Source of the DNA: an uncultured Collinsella sp.
GTDB lineage: Bacteria; Actinomycetota; Coriobacteriia; Coriobacteriales; Coriobacteriaceae
Direction of reading: 5' to 3'
Assembly (NCBI GenBank): GCA_958443615.1
Contig: CAUCLI010000010.1
Coordinates: 1-53,470, forward strand
DNA length: 53,470 nucleotides
Shown piece by piece: positions 40,828 through 48,466 of the stretch. The translations under genes and the position numbers were made by a program. The first letter of the stretch is position 1. Every line of letters starts with the position of its first letter. The notes beneath the pieces are model-generated. The model worked only from the letters and a program-made list of their open reading frames with translations, made no database searches and was not told where the DNA came from.

Positions 40828-40855
40828 GGGCCGCCGAGGTCTCCCCCGGCGGCCC
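40828..40855 (-). terminator. Stem-loop after ychF
   Basis: GGGCCGCCG (40828-40836) pairs with CGGCGGCCC (40847-40855); no T-run follows on the minus strand, so termination may be partial or absent. Confidence 0.35.
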
Positions 40856-40862
40856 GTCGAAT

Positions 40863-41942
40863 CTACACGTTGAAGCGGAAGTGGACCACATCGCCATCCT
40901 GCATGACGTAATCCTTGCCCTCCATGCGCAGGCGGCCGGCCTCCTTGGCGCCCTTCTCGCCGCCCAGGGCGACGTAATCGTCGAAGGCGATCGTCTCGGC
41001 CTTGATGAAGCCGCGCTCGAAATCGGTGTGGATCACGCCGGCGGCCTGCGGGGCCGTGGCGCCCTGGCGCACCGTCCAGGCGCGGACCTCGACCTCGCCT
41101 GCGGTGAAGAAGCTCTGCAGGCCCAGCAGCTTGTAGGCTGCCTGGGCCAGGACCTCGAGGCCGGAGCGCTCGAGCCCCAGATCGGCCAGGAACTCGGCGG
41201 CCTCCTCGGGATCGAGCTCGGAGAGCTCGGCCTCGACCTTGGCACAGATGGGGATGGGTTTGACGCCGTCGATGGGCTCGAGGTCCTCGGTGAGCATGTC
41301 CTCGTCCACGTTCGCCACGTAGAGCATCGGCTTCATGGTCAGCAGGAACAGGCCCTTGGCGGCGGCGCGCTCATCGTCGGTCATCTCCATCGTGATGGCG
41401 CGATTGCCCTCGTTCAGCCACTCCACCAGGCGCTTTGCCACCGCGAGCTTGGGGGCGAGCTCGGCGTCGCGCTTGGCCTCCTTCTCGAGTTTGGGAAGCT
41501 GCTTTTCGAGCGTCTGGATATCGGCCAGGATGAGCTCGGTCATGATGGTCTCGGCGTCGCTCGCCGGGTCCACGAACTCGCCCGTATGATTGGCCTCTCG
41601 CATGACGTCCGGGTCCTTGAAGTAACGGACCACCTGGCAGATGGCATCGCACTCGCGGATGTTTGCCAGGAACTGGTTGCCCAGGCCCGCGCCCTCGGCG
41701 GCGGCGCCCTTCACCAGGCCGGCGATGTCGACGAACTCGACGGTGGCCGGGAGGATGCGCGCGGGGTTCACGATCTTTGCGAGCGCGTTCAGGCGGTCGT
41801 CCGGCACGTCGACGATGCCGACGTTCGGGTCGATCGTGGCGAAGGGGTAGTTCGCGGCCAGGCCGCCCTTCTTGGTAAGGGCGGTGAACAGCGTGGACTT
41901 GCCCACGTTGGGCAGGCCGACGATTCCGATGGAAAGTGCCAT
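40863..41942 (-). CDS. ychF: Redox-regulated ATPase YchF (Obg-like ATPase)
   Basis: A 359-residue Obg-like P-loop protein that prefers ATP. P-loop GLPNVGKSTLFTAL, switch VDIAGLVKGAAAEGAGLGNQFL, a coiled-coil insertion (about 130-200), and a C-terminal TGS domain (ARAWTVRQGATAPQAAGVIH-like: VRAWTVRQGATAPQAAGVIH) ending in VVHFRFNV. It binds ribosomes and proteasome-like partners in other species. ATG at 41942 follows AAAGGA. Confidence 0.97.
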   Translation of the reverse strand: MALSIGIVGLPNVGKSTLFTALTKKGGLAANYPFATIDPNVGIVDVPDDRLNALAKIVNPARILPATVEFVDIAGLVKGAAAEGAGLGNQFLANIRECDAICQVVRYFKDPDVMREANHTGEFVDPASDAETIMTELILADIQTLEKQLPKLEKEAKRDAELAPKLAVAKRLVEWLNEGNRAITMEMTDDERAAAKGLFLLTMKPMLYVANVDEDMLTEDLEPIDGVKPIPICAKVEAELSELDPEEAAEFLADLGLERSGLEVLAQAAYKLLGLQSFFTAGEVEVRAWTVRQGATAPQAAGVIHTDFERGFIKAETIAFDDYVALGGEKGAKEAGRLRMEGKDYVMQDGDVVHFRFNV

Positions 41943-42061
41943 GGGATTCCTTTACTCAAAGCTCAGCGCCGCAAGCGCTGCGTATACGTAAACCTTGCCA
42001 TTATAGACCGATGCGGCCCGGATGGCCCATGCGCGGGCATGGATAATGTGTCGCTAGCGCA

Positions 42062-42709
42062 TCATTCATCTAGCTCAAGATCATTTGCCGCCATAAATTC
42101 TTTGACCCTAGCGTTTTCTTTTCTGGTAAGTCCCGCCACCACTACCGCCACGCGCCTCTTGTCTAGGTACGGCCATATCTGAAGAACAGCACGACGATCT
42201 TTCTCGCGCTTGCCCCTGCGCTGCGAATTAATCACCATCTTATGCACCGCATATGCCTCTGGCAGGGGCACGCGCACCATATGCTCAAAACACGGAAGTT
42301 CAATCGAATTCCCAGAGAGAATGTTCATGTGCCTAAGAGTCTGCGCCGTCACTCCCACATTGGTTTTAAGGGCAGGCTCAATTCCCGCACCAACTTTTCC
42401 AATGAGAAATTCAACCTCGAGACCCGTTGTATCGAACAGCCTTGTCGTGCCGTTTAGAATGTCCGACTCGACTAAATAGCCTCGTTCGCGAGCCATCGTG
42501 CTTAAATGTGCCGCAGGGGTGGGCTTGCGTAGATTCCTAATCAAGAAGTCAACGTCTAAGGTCCTGATATTGGGTGAAAAGCCTTCGATTAACCCGGACT
42601 CACGATAAACGAACTCCGCCCAGGACCCCACCAGGATGACATGTCGCATGCATCCAGCATCTTCAATTAGATCAAGGATACTGCAAAACGCCCTTTGCTG
42701 CTCATTCAT
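42062..42709 (-). CDS. Nucleotidyltransferase-fold protein (toxin-like)
   Basis: A 215-residue protein with the nucleotidyltransferase core: VILVGSWAEFVY (GSxxE-like variant of GSx10DxD) and LDVDFLI (paired Asp). A GSNxL-like helper and a helical tail (about 150-215, rich in Lys/Arg) follow. The layout recalls AbiEii/MenT-type toxins. It overlaps the upstream small gene by 8 bases (ATGAATGA), the coupling usual in toxin-antitoxin pairs. The pair is autoregulation-ready with an 11-bp inverted repeat at its promoter. Base composition is lower in GC than its neighbours, suggesting acquisition. Toxin function is inference. Confidence 0.75.
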   Translation of the reverse strand: MNEQQRAFCSILDLIEDAGCMRHVILVGSWAEFVYRESGLIEGFSPNIRTLDVDFLIRNLRKPTPAAHLSTMARERGYLVESDILNGTTRLFDTTGLEVEFLIGKVGAGIEPALKTNVGVTAQTLRHMNILSGNSIELPCFEHMVRVPLPEAYAVHKMVINSQRRGKREKDRRAVLQIWPYLDKRRVAVVVAGLTRKENARVKEFMAANDLELDE

Positions 42710-43013
42710 TTCGGAGACGCCTTCCCAATGCACGCTCGATTTGCCTCTGCGACGTGCGTTGCTCCTTTAAAGCCGCTTGCAGCTCTTTACGTCGAGTTAT
42801 CTTTCCTCGAACCTCTTCGACTGCAGAGATTTGGATGTAATCGGACCTCACCTTATCGCCTTCCCGGTAATTGAGGTAGTAGTAATCGCGAGAACCGATC
42901 CTTCGAGTCCGGACACTACCCTTGGGCAGGGATGCGATCTCTTCCTCCATAAGACGTATCAAACGTGCAGAGCGCTCGTATTCTTCCTCGAGTATGTCTT
43001 CCAACACAGACAT
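42702..43013 (-). CDS. Small charged protein, partner of the nucleotidyltransferase
   Basis: A 103-residue protein, strongly charged with helical ends (EDILEEEYERSARLIRLMEE and a Lys/Arg/Glu-rich C-terminus) and a central beta-like patch RIGSRDYYYLNYREGDKVRS. That patch resembles DUF6788-like proteins I recall from mobile DNA; the assignment is weak. Start at 43013 follows GGGAGGG. Being first in the pair, overlapping the toxin-like gene and sitting behind a palindromic operator, it is the likely antitoxin or repressor. Confidence 0.7.
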   Translation of the reverse strand: MSVLEDILEEEYERSARLIRLMEEEIASLPKGSVRTRRIGSRDYYYLNYREGDKVRSDYIQISAVEEVRGKITRRKELQAALKEQRTSQRQIERALGRRLRNE

Positions 43014-43042
43014 GTGCTGTCCCTCCCTCGGCTTGATCAAAG

Positions 43043-43092
43043 TTTACCCTACATTTTGCATCAATATAAGTATTGTAGGGTAAATACTTCAA
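43043..43092 (-). promoter_or_regulatory. Promoter and palindromic operator of the nucleotidyltransferase pair
   Basis: On the minus strand TTGAAG (43087-43092) and TTATAT (43064-43069) are 17 bp apart. A perfect 11-bp inverted repeat, TTTACCCTACA (43043-43053) with TGTAGGGTAAA (43074-43084), has one arm inside the promoter spacer and the other downstream of the -10. Confidence 0.65.
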
Positions 43093-43240
43093 ACACGGGG
43101 ACCGTGGAGTCCAGAGTGCTGCTGTAGGGCGAAAAGCATGAGCGGACACACATGCGGCACGGCAGCGTCCCACTAGCACGCGCGAAAATTGCCTATGAGA
43201 TTCCTCCCTTTGACCGACCCGAAAAGAAGATTCCCATAGA

Positions 43241-43366
43241 CAATTCCCAACACACCATAGGCAATCACCAGGACGCCATAGGCAATCCCCAACACACCAT
43301 AGGCAATCCCCAGCACACCATAGGCAGCCTCCAGGACACCGTAGGCAATTTCCCCTGTGGCGTAGT
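43241..43366. repeat. 21-bp tandem repeat (minisatellite), six copies
   Basis: Units start at 43241, 43262, 43283, 43304, 43325 and 43346, following CAATCCCCAACACACCATAGG with a few changes; a partial seventh follows. On the minus strand an open frame reads as heptads of IAYGVLG, but its only starts lack a ribosome binding site, so I do not call it a gene. No spacers, so not a CRISPR. The rest of 43093-43544 shows nothing else. Confidence 0.9.
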
Positions 43367-43544
43367 CAATTCTCGCAAGGCACGGCAAAACCTCGAATCG
43401 ATGCAACACGCCCTCCATCGCAAAGAGCGAGGGAGGGCGCTTCAACTTGAGAACACGCGGTCCACGCGGGCAACAACTCCGAAATCAGGGCATCCAACGC
43501 CAGATGACGCTCGCCCTACTCTGCAATTTAAGTAGGTCAGCTCT

Positions 43545-44810
43545 TTAGTCTGCGAGTTTTTCAATCTGGTCGAGCGCCTTGCCGAGCTTCTGCTTGACCT
43601 CGGCCTTGGCCTCCGCGTACTCCGCCTTGGCCTCTGCGGCGAGCTTGGCCTTGCGCTCGGCCTCGGGATCGGGAACAACGAGCTCGGCACCGTCGCGCTC
43701 GACCATCTTGAGCGCATGGTCGGAGCAGACCTCGGCGCACAGGCCGCACCCGATGCAATACGTCGGCTCGATGGCGAGCTTGCCGCCCTCGAGAAGGTCG
43801 CAGGCGAAGGTCGGGCACGCCTCGACGCACGCGCCGCACATCGTGCACCTGTCGTGGTCGAATTCGGGGAACTGCACGCGCACGTTCTCCGCAAGCTCAG
43901 GATGCTGCTGCAAAGTGGAGAGCATGAGCTGGCGCCCCTGCGTGAGGATGCGGCGACGCTTCTGCGTGGTCACGCCGCAGGCGCTGTTCAGCGTCTTCTC
44001 CAGCGCGCTCACGCGGCTCGAGTGCTCGCGAATGCGCTGCGTCACGCTGGCGACGGCAGCCGTGGCAGGCGTGAGCTTGGACACCGTGAGGCCCGTCTGG
44101 CGCACGATTTTGTCCATGAACTCCTTGCGCTCGTACTCGCGGCGCTTGTTGCACTTGAGATCTCGCGGATCGACCTCGAGGCCCATGCCGCGGCCGGCCC
44201 ACTCCTCGGCCTCGCCGATGGCCTCGCCGAGCATCTCCTCACCGCAGGTGTTACGGCAGTTGGCGCAGATGTCCAGCGGCAGATACACGCTCACATTGGG
44301 GAAGTCGGTCAGGATGGAGAACCAGGTCTCGCGCGTCACGTCGCCGACGCACGCCACAAGCACCTCATTCTCGCGCGGGATGCGCTTGAGGGCGCGCGTG
44401 CAGGTGACATAGGCGGTCTCATGGGCGGTGGCGGCACGGGCCACGGCGTCGTAGACCTTCTTGGGCTGCAGGCGCGGGCTCACGAACGCCTCGGTAGGGC
44501 AGGCGGCGACGCACAGGCCGCACTTGCGGCAGCTATCCAGCACGTCGATCGCGCCGTCCTCGATCTCGATCGCGTTCACCGGGCACACGTCCATGCACGC
44601 ATGGCAGCTGCTCTTCTCGGACTTGCACGCCAGGCACGGGATGCAGTTGACGCGCGGGCGCTCCTTGTAATCGGCGGGATTCCAATGCGGCTTGTTCTCG
44701 TCCACGGTGCCCAGCAGCGCGTCCGTGATACCCCCAAAGGGGTTCTTGAGGGCGTCGACGCCCTTGCTGATCTCGATGATGTCGTCGAACATATCGTGCT
44801 GCTCGGCCAT
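43545..44810 (-). CDS. Multi-cluster 4Fe-4S ferredoxin-type protein
   Basis: A 421-residue cytoplasmic protein with two ferredoxin-like pairs of Fe-S motifs. First pair: cysteines in CIPCLACKSEKSSCHACMD (residues 56-73) and CRKCGLCVAACP (94-105). Second pair: CTMCGACVEACP (322-333) and CIGCGLCAEVCSD (352-364). Between them are CANCRNTC (182-189) and an alpha-helical region; the C-terminus (385-420) is a Lys/Ala/Glu helix. It is an electron carrier or adaptor; the partner is not visible. It is not RnfB: it lacks the N-terminal membrane helix and the RnfB CxxCGYxxC motif. ATG at 44810 follows AAGGGAG. Confidence 0.88.
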   Translation of the reverse strand: MAEQHDMFDDIIEISKGVDALKNPFGGITDALLGTVDENKPHWNPADYKERPRVNCIPCLACKSEKSSCHACMDVCPVNAIEIEDGAIDVLDSCRKCGLCVAACPTEAFVSPRLQPKKVYDAVARAATAHETAYVTCTRALKRIPRENEVLVACVGDVTRETWFSILTDFPNVSVYLPLDICANCRNTCGEEMLGEAIGEAEEWAGRGMGLEVDPRDLKCNKRREYERKEFMDKIVRQTGLTVSKLTPATAAVASVTQRIREHSSRVSALEKTLNSACGVTTQKRRRILTQGRQLMLSTLQQHPELAENVRVQFPEFDHDRCTMCGACVEACPTFACDLLEGGKLAIEPTYCIGCGLCAEVCSDHALKMVERDGAELVVPDPEAERKAKLAAEAKAEYAEAKAEVKQKLGKALDQIEKLAD

Positions 44811-44852
44811 GCGAACTCCCTTATCGCGCCCTGACGAGCGCGCAGATGCGAA

Positions 44853-44872
44853 GCGCCCGCGATGGCGGGCGC
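44853..44872 (-). terminator. Hairpin after the DUF308 gene
   Basis: GCGCCCGC-gatg-GCGGGCGC is a perfect 8-bp stem with a 4-base loop, between the DUF308 stop and the Fe-S gene start on the minus strand. The T-run is weak. Confidence 0.45.
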
Positions 44873-44955
44873 ATGTGAACCGTTAGCTGACTATTGTACC
44901 GATGCCGAACGGGCCATGTGTGAAGACCGGGCGATGCCGCGCCGTCGCCGCGCCG

Positions 44956-45519
44956 CTACGCGCTCGGCTGTGCGGGCTCGGCGCCCTCCTCGCGATTCCC
45001 GACGTGGAACGGGTAGACCACGAGCTCCAAGCCGAGCAGGAGCACATGATGGCCCAGGTTGGCGATGGGCGCGAGCAGCAGCATGGTGCCGAGGACGAGC
45101 TCGAAGACGCCCGATGCCAGCGGGGCGACCCACTTGTGCCCGGCGGCATGCGCCTTCAGGGACTCGTCGATCTCCGCCGCGGCGTTCTCCAAGCCCAGCA
45201 GGCCCCACATCACGGCGATGACGTTGAGCGACTCATGCGTGTTGAGCAGCGTGACGATGCCGAGCACGATCATGACCACATCCGTGCCCACGGTGATCTT
45301 GCCGGGATTCGAATTGCGCTCCAAGATGTCCGTCACGATGTCCGCCGCGCCGACGAACAGCATGACGCCGCCGAGGAGGTGCGGCAGGTGCTCGGCCACG
45401 GGCTCGGGCATGACGAGGCACGCAACGCCGAGGATGGGCAAAAGCAACGTGGCCGCAAAGGCGACTTTGCCAGGAATCTTCTGGCCCTTGGGATTGCGGT
45501 CGATTTCGATCTGAGACAA
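44956..45519 (-). CDS. DUF308/HdeD-like membrane protein
   Basis: A 187-residue protein with about six hydrophobic segments arranged as two- or three-helix repeats (AATLLLPILGVACLV, LLGGVMLFVGAADIV, VVMIVLGIVTLL, IAVMWGLLGLENAA, VFELVLGTMLLLAPI, VLLLGLELVVYPF), the pattern of the DUF308/HdeD family. Function unknown. A TTG at 45519 is chosen as start: it lies one base after the RpiR stop and behind GAGAGGT. It is cotranscribed with the RpiR gene, which suggests a link with sugar-phosphate stress, but this is inference. Confidence 0.78.
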   Translation of the reverse strand: MSQIEIDRNPKGQKIPGKVAFAATLLLPILGVACLVMPEPVAEHLPHLLGGVMLFVGAADIVTDILERNSNPGKITVGTDVVMIVLGIVTLLNTHESLNVIAVMWGLLGLENAAAEIDESLKAHAAGHKWVAPLASGVFELVLGTMLLLAPIANLGHHVLLLGLELVVYPFHVGNREEGAEPAQPSA

Positions 45520-45520
45520 G

Positions 45521-46387
45521 TTAGAACACCTCTCCGGGTACGCCCTTGTCCTCGCCCAGCGCCTTCCACAGCAGGCCGGCATGGGCGCGGAAGTTCGGGA
45601 TATCCGAACTGAGGAGCAAGAATAGCACCTCGATGATGTAGTTGATCGAATTATGCGAGAAGGGCATATCGGGGCTGAGCATCTTGTCGTGCGTGGCGGC
45701 GTGCAAAACGCATGTCGCGCGGCGGGCGAGAGGAGACGAGGGCTGATTCGTGATGACTATCGTGGGCGTCTCGGAATCGATCGCGTTGTCCATCATCTTG
45801 TTCAGGCGCTGCGAATGCCCCGACTTCGATAAGAACACGATCACATCGCGAGGAGTGAGGGACAGGGAGTCGAGCATCATCGCCTCGGTGGTCGGCGCGC
45901 AATTGCAGCGCAAGCCCAGCTGGGCGAGGAGGAAGGACGCCGAGAGGGCGGAGGGTATCGTATTGCCCACCGCGGCGAAGGTGATGGAAACGGAATGCTC
46001 CAGCAAGCGAACGGCCCGAGCGATCTCCTCCTCCTTCAAAAGGGTCAGCGTATCGGTCAACTCCCGGTTCTTGACCATGAGAACCGTCTCGAGCGCCGCG
46101 CGCGGGGACTCGAGCGAGATCACGGAAATGTCGCCCTGGCCGTCGTACGCCTTCTCATCGCGCAACAACGCGCTACGCAGGGCGGAGAAGCTCTCGTATC
46201 CCAAGCGGCGGGCGAATCTCGACACGCTCGCAGCGGACGTCGCGCTCGCATGCGCGATCTCGCGCGTGGTCATCGAGGCGATGTCGGAAGGATGTGCCAT
46301 CACATAGTCGGCGATGCTCTGCTCGCCGCCGCTCAGCTGGTCGTACAGCGAGCAAATCTCGTTGATGACGCTCCCCTTGGGTTCCAT
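45521..46387 (-). CDS. RpiR/MurR-family transcriptional regulator (ketose cluster)
   Basis: A 288-residue regulator with an N-terminal helix-turn-helix (about 1-80: MTTREIAHASATSAASVSRFA and RRLGYESFSALRSALL) and a C-terminal SIS domain (about 120-250: ITFAAVGNTIPSALSASFL, VIVFLSKSGHSQRL). ATG at 46387 follows AAGGGCGG. It lies just downstream of the two aldolase genes on the same strand but behind a terminator, with its own promoter region containing GTTTCA and TGAAAC half-sites (46402-46429). The same half-site is repeated nine times in front of the PTS and ROK genes, so it very likely controls them. Confidence 0.92.
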   Translation of the reverse strand: MEPKGSVINEICSLYDQLSGGEQSIADYVMAHPSDIASMTTREIAHASATSAASVSRFARRLGYESFSALRSALLRDEKAYDGQGDISVISLESPRAALETVLMVKNRELTDTLTLLKEEEIARAVRLLEHSVSITFAAVGNTIPSALSASFLLAQLGLRCNCAPTTEAMMLDSLSLTPRDVIVFLSKSGHSQRLNKMMDNAIDSETPTIVITNQPSSPLARRATCVLHAATHDKMLSPDMPFSHNSINYIIEVLFLLLSSDIPNFRAHAGLLWKALGEDKGVPGEVF

Positions 46388-46401
46388 GGCAACCGCCCTT
46401 C

Positions 46402-46429
46402 GTTTCATACCTTGATAATCAATTGAAAC
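46402..46429. promoter_or_regulatory. GTTTCA/TGAAAC inverted pair before the RpiR gene
   Basis: GTTTCA (46402-46407) and TGAAAC (46424-46429) form an inverted repeat with a 16-bp spacer. The same half-sites fill the 50558-50907 region, which suggests autoregulation. Confidence 0.6.
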
Positions 46430-46461
46430 ACCGCACCCCCCGCCAACGAGGCGAACTCTTA

Positions 46462-46493
46462 CAAAACAGGGGGTTCGACCAGCCGAACCCCCT
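46462..46493 (-). terminator. Terminator of the PTS-aldolase operon
   Basis: AGGGGGTTCG (46468-46477) pairs with CGAACCCCCT (46484-46493); the minus-strand reading continues into GTTTTG. It lies 45 bases past the last aldolase stop. Confidence 0.75.
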
Positions 46494-46537
46494 TGCGATG
46501 CGATGTTCAAGACGCGTGCGTCATGCAGAACGACGCG

Positions 46538-47440
46538 TTAGTTCAGCTCCTGACGCCACTGGGCGACGCCGGCCTCGCGATAGTACTTGGCAGCGCCCAC
46601 GCAGCCGAAGAGCTCCATCTTCTGCTTGATGACGGCCTTGCCAGCCTCGATGCACTCGGGGAACAGGTTGTTCGGATCCCAGCCGGAGCCCTCCTGAGAG
46701 AGGATCTCGCGAGCCTTGAGGAAGAAGGCGCTCTTGTAGTCGGAGGAGATGTTGACCTTCTGGATGCCGATCTTCACGGCCTCGGCGATCTCGGAATCCG
46801 GGTTGCCGGAGCCACCGTGCAGGACGAGGGGCAGGTCGACCTTCTCCTTGATGGCCTCGAGCACGTCCATGCGCAGCTTCGGGGTGACGCCCTTGGGGTA
46901 CAGGCCGTGGCAGGTGCCGATGGCGACGGCGAGGGTGTCGATGCCGGTGGCCTCGACGAACTTCTTGGCGTCCTCGGGATCGGTGTAGATGACCTCGGAC
47001 ATGCCGCCCTCGATGGAGGTGCCGGTGTCGCCGATGGTGCCCAGCTCGCCCTCGACGGAGACGTTCACCATGTGGCAGTACTTGACGACCTCGGCGGTCT
47101 TGGCGATGTTCTCCTCAAAGGGCAGGGAGGAACCGTCGATCATGACGGAGGTGAAGCCGCAGTGGACGGCGCGCATGATGCTGTCGATGCTGTCGCCATG
47201 GTCCATGTGGATCACGAAGGGCACCGGGCTGTTGGAGCAGCGGGCGACGACGTACTTGATGAAATCGTCCTTGCAGTAGTCGAGCTCCGTGGGGTGCACG
47301 GCGATGATCGCGGGGGCATCGTTGGCCTCGGCGGCCTCGACCACGGTGCGGAAGAGGTTGGACTCGGAGACGTTGAAGGCGCCGACGGCGAAGTGCTTCT
47401 CCTTGGCCATGGCGAGCATCTGATTCATGTTGACGAGCAT
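46538..47440 (-). CDS. Class II ketose-bisphosphate aldolase (second copy)
   Basis: A 300-residue zinc-dependent aldolase of the FbaA/KbaY family. HMDHGDS holds the first zinc ligand, VEGELG the catalytic glutamate-bearing segment, IGTCHGLYPKG the second His, and LVLHGGSGNPDSEI the third, followed by KVNISSDYKSAF (phosphate site). It cleaves ketose bisphosphates (fructose- or tagatose-1,6-bisphosphate) or monophosphates to dihydroxyacetone phosphate and an aldehyde. Which substrate is not readable. It is only moderately similar to the aldolase upstream, so the two may act on different intermediates. Confidence 0.93.
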   Translation of the reverse strand: MLVNMNQMLAMAKEKHFAVGAFNVSESNLFRTVVEAAEANDAPAIIAVHPTELDYCKDDFIKYVVARCSNSPVPFVIHMDHGDSIDSIMRAVHCGFTSVMIDGSSLPFEENIAKTAEVVKYCHMVNVSVEGELGTIGDTGTSIEGGMSEVIYTDPEDAKKFVEATGIDTLAVAIGTCHGLYPKGVTPKLRMDVLEAIKEKVDLPLVLHGGSGNPDSEIAEAVKIGIQKVNISSDYKSAFFLKAREILSQEGSGWDPNNLFPECIEAGKAVIKQKMELFGCVGAAKYYREAGVAQWRQELN

Positions 47441-47521
47441 TGTGTTCTCCTTTTGTTTTGAAACGTTGCCTGTGTCTTACATTGCTATGTTCAAATCCCG
47501 CGCTCAAAGCGCTCGTGGGAT

Positions 47522-48382
47522 TTAGAACGCCTTGCCTGCCGAGCCCGAAAGCTCGATGTAGTGCTTGATGGTGTCCACTCCGGCGCGCCAGCTGTCCTGA
47601 ATGAGCTGGGGGAAATCGCAAGAGGGATCCTCGGCCAGGGCGTTGGCGATGAAATCGCGCTGGGCGATCATATAGTCGGTGCCAACGTTGATCTTGTTGA
47701 TGCCGGCCTCGACGGAACGGCGCATGTTCTCGTCACCCGCGCCGGATCCGCCGTGGAGGACGAGCGGGCAGCCCGTGGCGGCCTTGATCTTCTCGACGAT
47801 GTCGAAGTGGAACTCCGGCACATACCCCTCGGGATAATCGCCATGGGTCGAGCCGTAGGAAATCGCCAGGGCGGTCACGCCGGTCTTCTCGATGAAGTCG
47901 ATGGCGGCGTCCGGGTCCGTGTACATGGCGGCGTCGGTGAGCATCACGCCGTCCTCGGCGATGCGGCCCATGTTGCCGACCTCGGCCTCGACGGAGGCGT
48001 CGAACATATCGGCGAGTTCGACGATCTCCTTGGTGATGCGGGCGTTCTCCTCATCCGAGTAGGCGGAGGCGTCGCACATCACGCTGGAAAAGCCCTCATG
48101 AAGACAGCGCTTGAGATGCGCGATGTCATGCCCGTGGTCGAGATTGATGGCCACCGGGACATGAGCCGCCTGGGCCATCTTGATGATGGGGGCTGTGAGG
48201 ATATCGCAATCGAAGTACGCCTTAACGTGGTCCTGGAGCAGGTCGATGATGATGGGGGCGTTCATCTCCTCGGCGGCGGTGATGACGCCGCGCGCGGTCT
48301 CGAGGTTGAACGCGTTGATCGCCATGACCGCGTAGCCTTCGGCATTCGCCTTGGCGAGCATGCCTTTCATGGATTCGTACAT
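47522..48382 (-). CDS. Class II ketose-bisphosphate aldolase (first copy)
   Basis: A 286-residue class II aldolase. NLDHGHD holds the first zinc His, VEAEVGNMG the glutamate-bearing strand, YGSTHGDYPEG and LVLHGGSGAGDENM the other His ligands, and KINVGTDYMIAQ the phosphate site. KbaY/GatY-like in length. It lies between the PTS EIIC and the second aldolase in one operon. The start at 48382 follows AAAGGA; an ATG at 48370 is possible. The paired aldolases may process two different products of the same PTS substrate, or one could be regulatory; unknown. Confidence 0.92.
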   Translation of the reverse strand: MYESMKGMLAKANAEGYAVMAINAFNLETARGVITAAEEMNAPIIIDLLQDHVKAYFDCDILTAPIIKMAQAAHVPVAINLDHGHDIAHLKRCLHEGFSSVMCDASAYSDEENARITKEIVELADMFDASVEAEVGNMGRIAEDGVMLTDAAMYTDPDAAIDFIEKTGVTALAISYGSTHGDYPEGYVPEFHFDIVEKIKAATGCPLVLHGGSGAGDENMRRSVEAGINKINVGTDYMIAQRDFIANALAEDPSCDFPQLIQDSWRAGVDTIKHYIELSGSAGKAF

Positions 48383-48413
48383 CGAGTGCAATCCTTTCGT
48401 TTGCGAATGAAAT

Positions 48414-48439
48414 GGGCGGGGGCTCATTCGCCCCCGCCC
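48414..48439 (-). other. Strong intercistronic hairpin between EIIC and aldolase
   Basis: GGGCGGGGGC (48414-48423) pairs with GCCCCCGCCC (48430-48439), a perfect 10-bp GC stem. It lies inside the operon, followed by ATTTCATT rather than a clean T-run. Probably an mRNA stabiliser or partial terminator that sets PTS/aldolase ratios. Confidence 0.55.
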
Positions 48440-48466
48440 TAGGGGGCAGCTATCGGGTGGAAGCCA

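Noticed and set aside
35457..43366. Tandem repeat arrays as possible CRISPR arrays
   Set aside because: Units of 15 and 21 bp follow each other with no unique spacers, and no cas gene is in the window.
43173..43445. 90-codon minus-strand frame with IAYGVLG heptads as a gene
   Set aside because: Only a TTG start and no ribosome binding site; the pattern is forced by the 21-bp repeat length.
43545..44810. The 421-residue Fe-S protein as the missing RnfB
   Set aside because: It lacks the N-terminal membrane helix and the CxxCGYxxC Fe-S motif of RnfB, and is not in the rnf operon.
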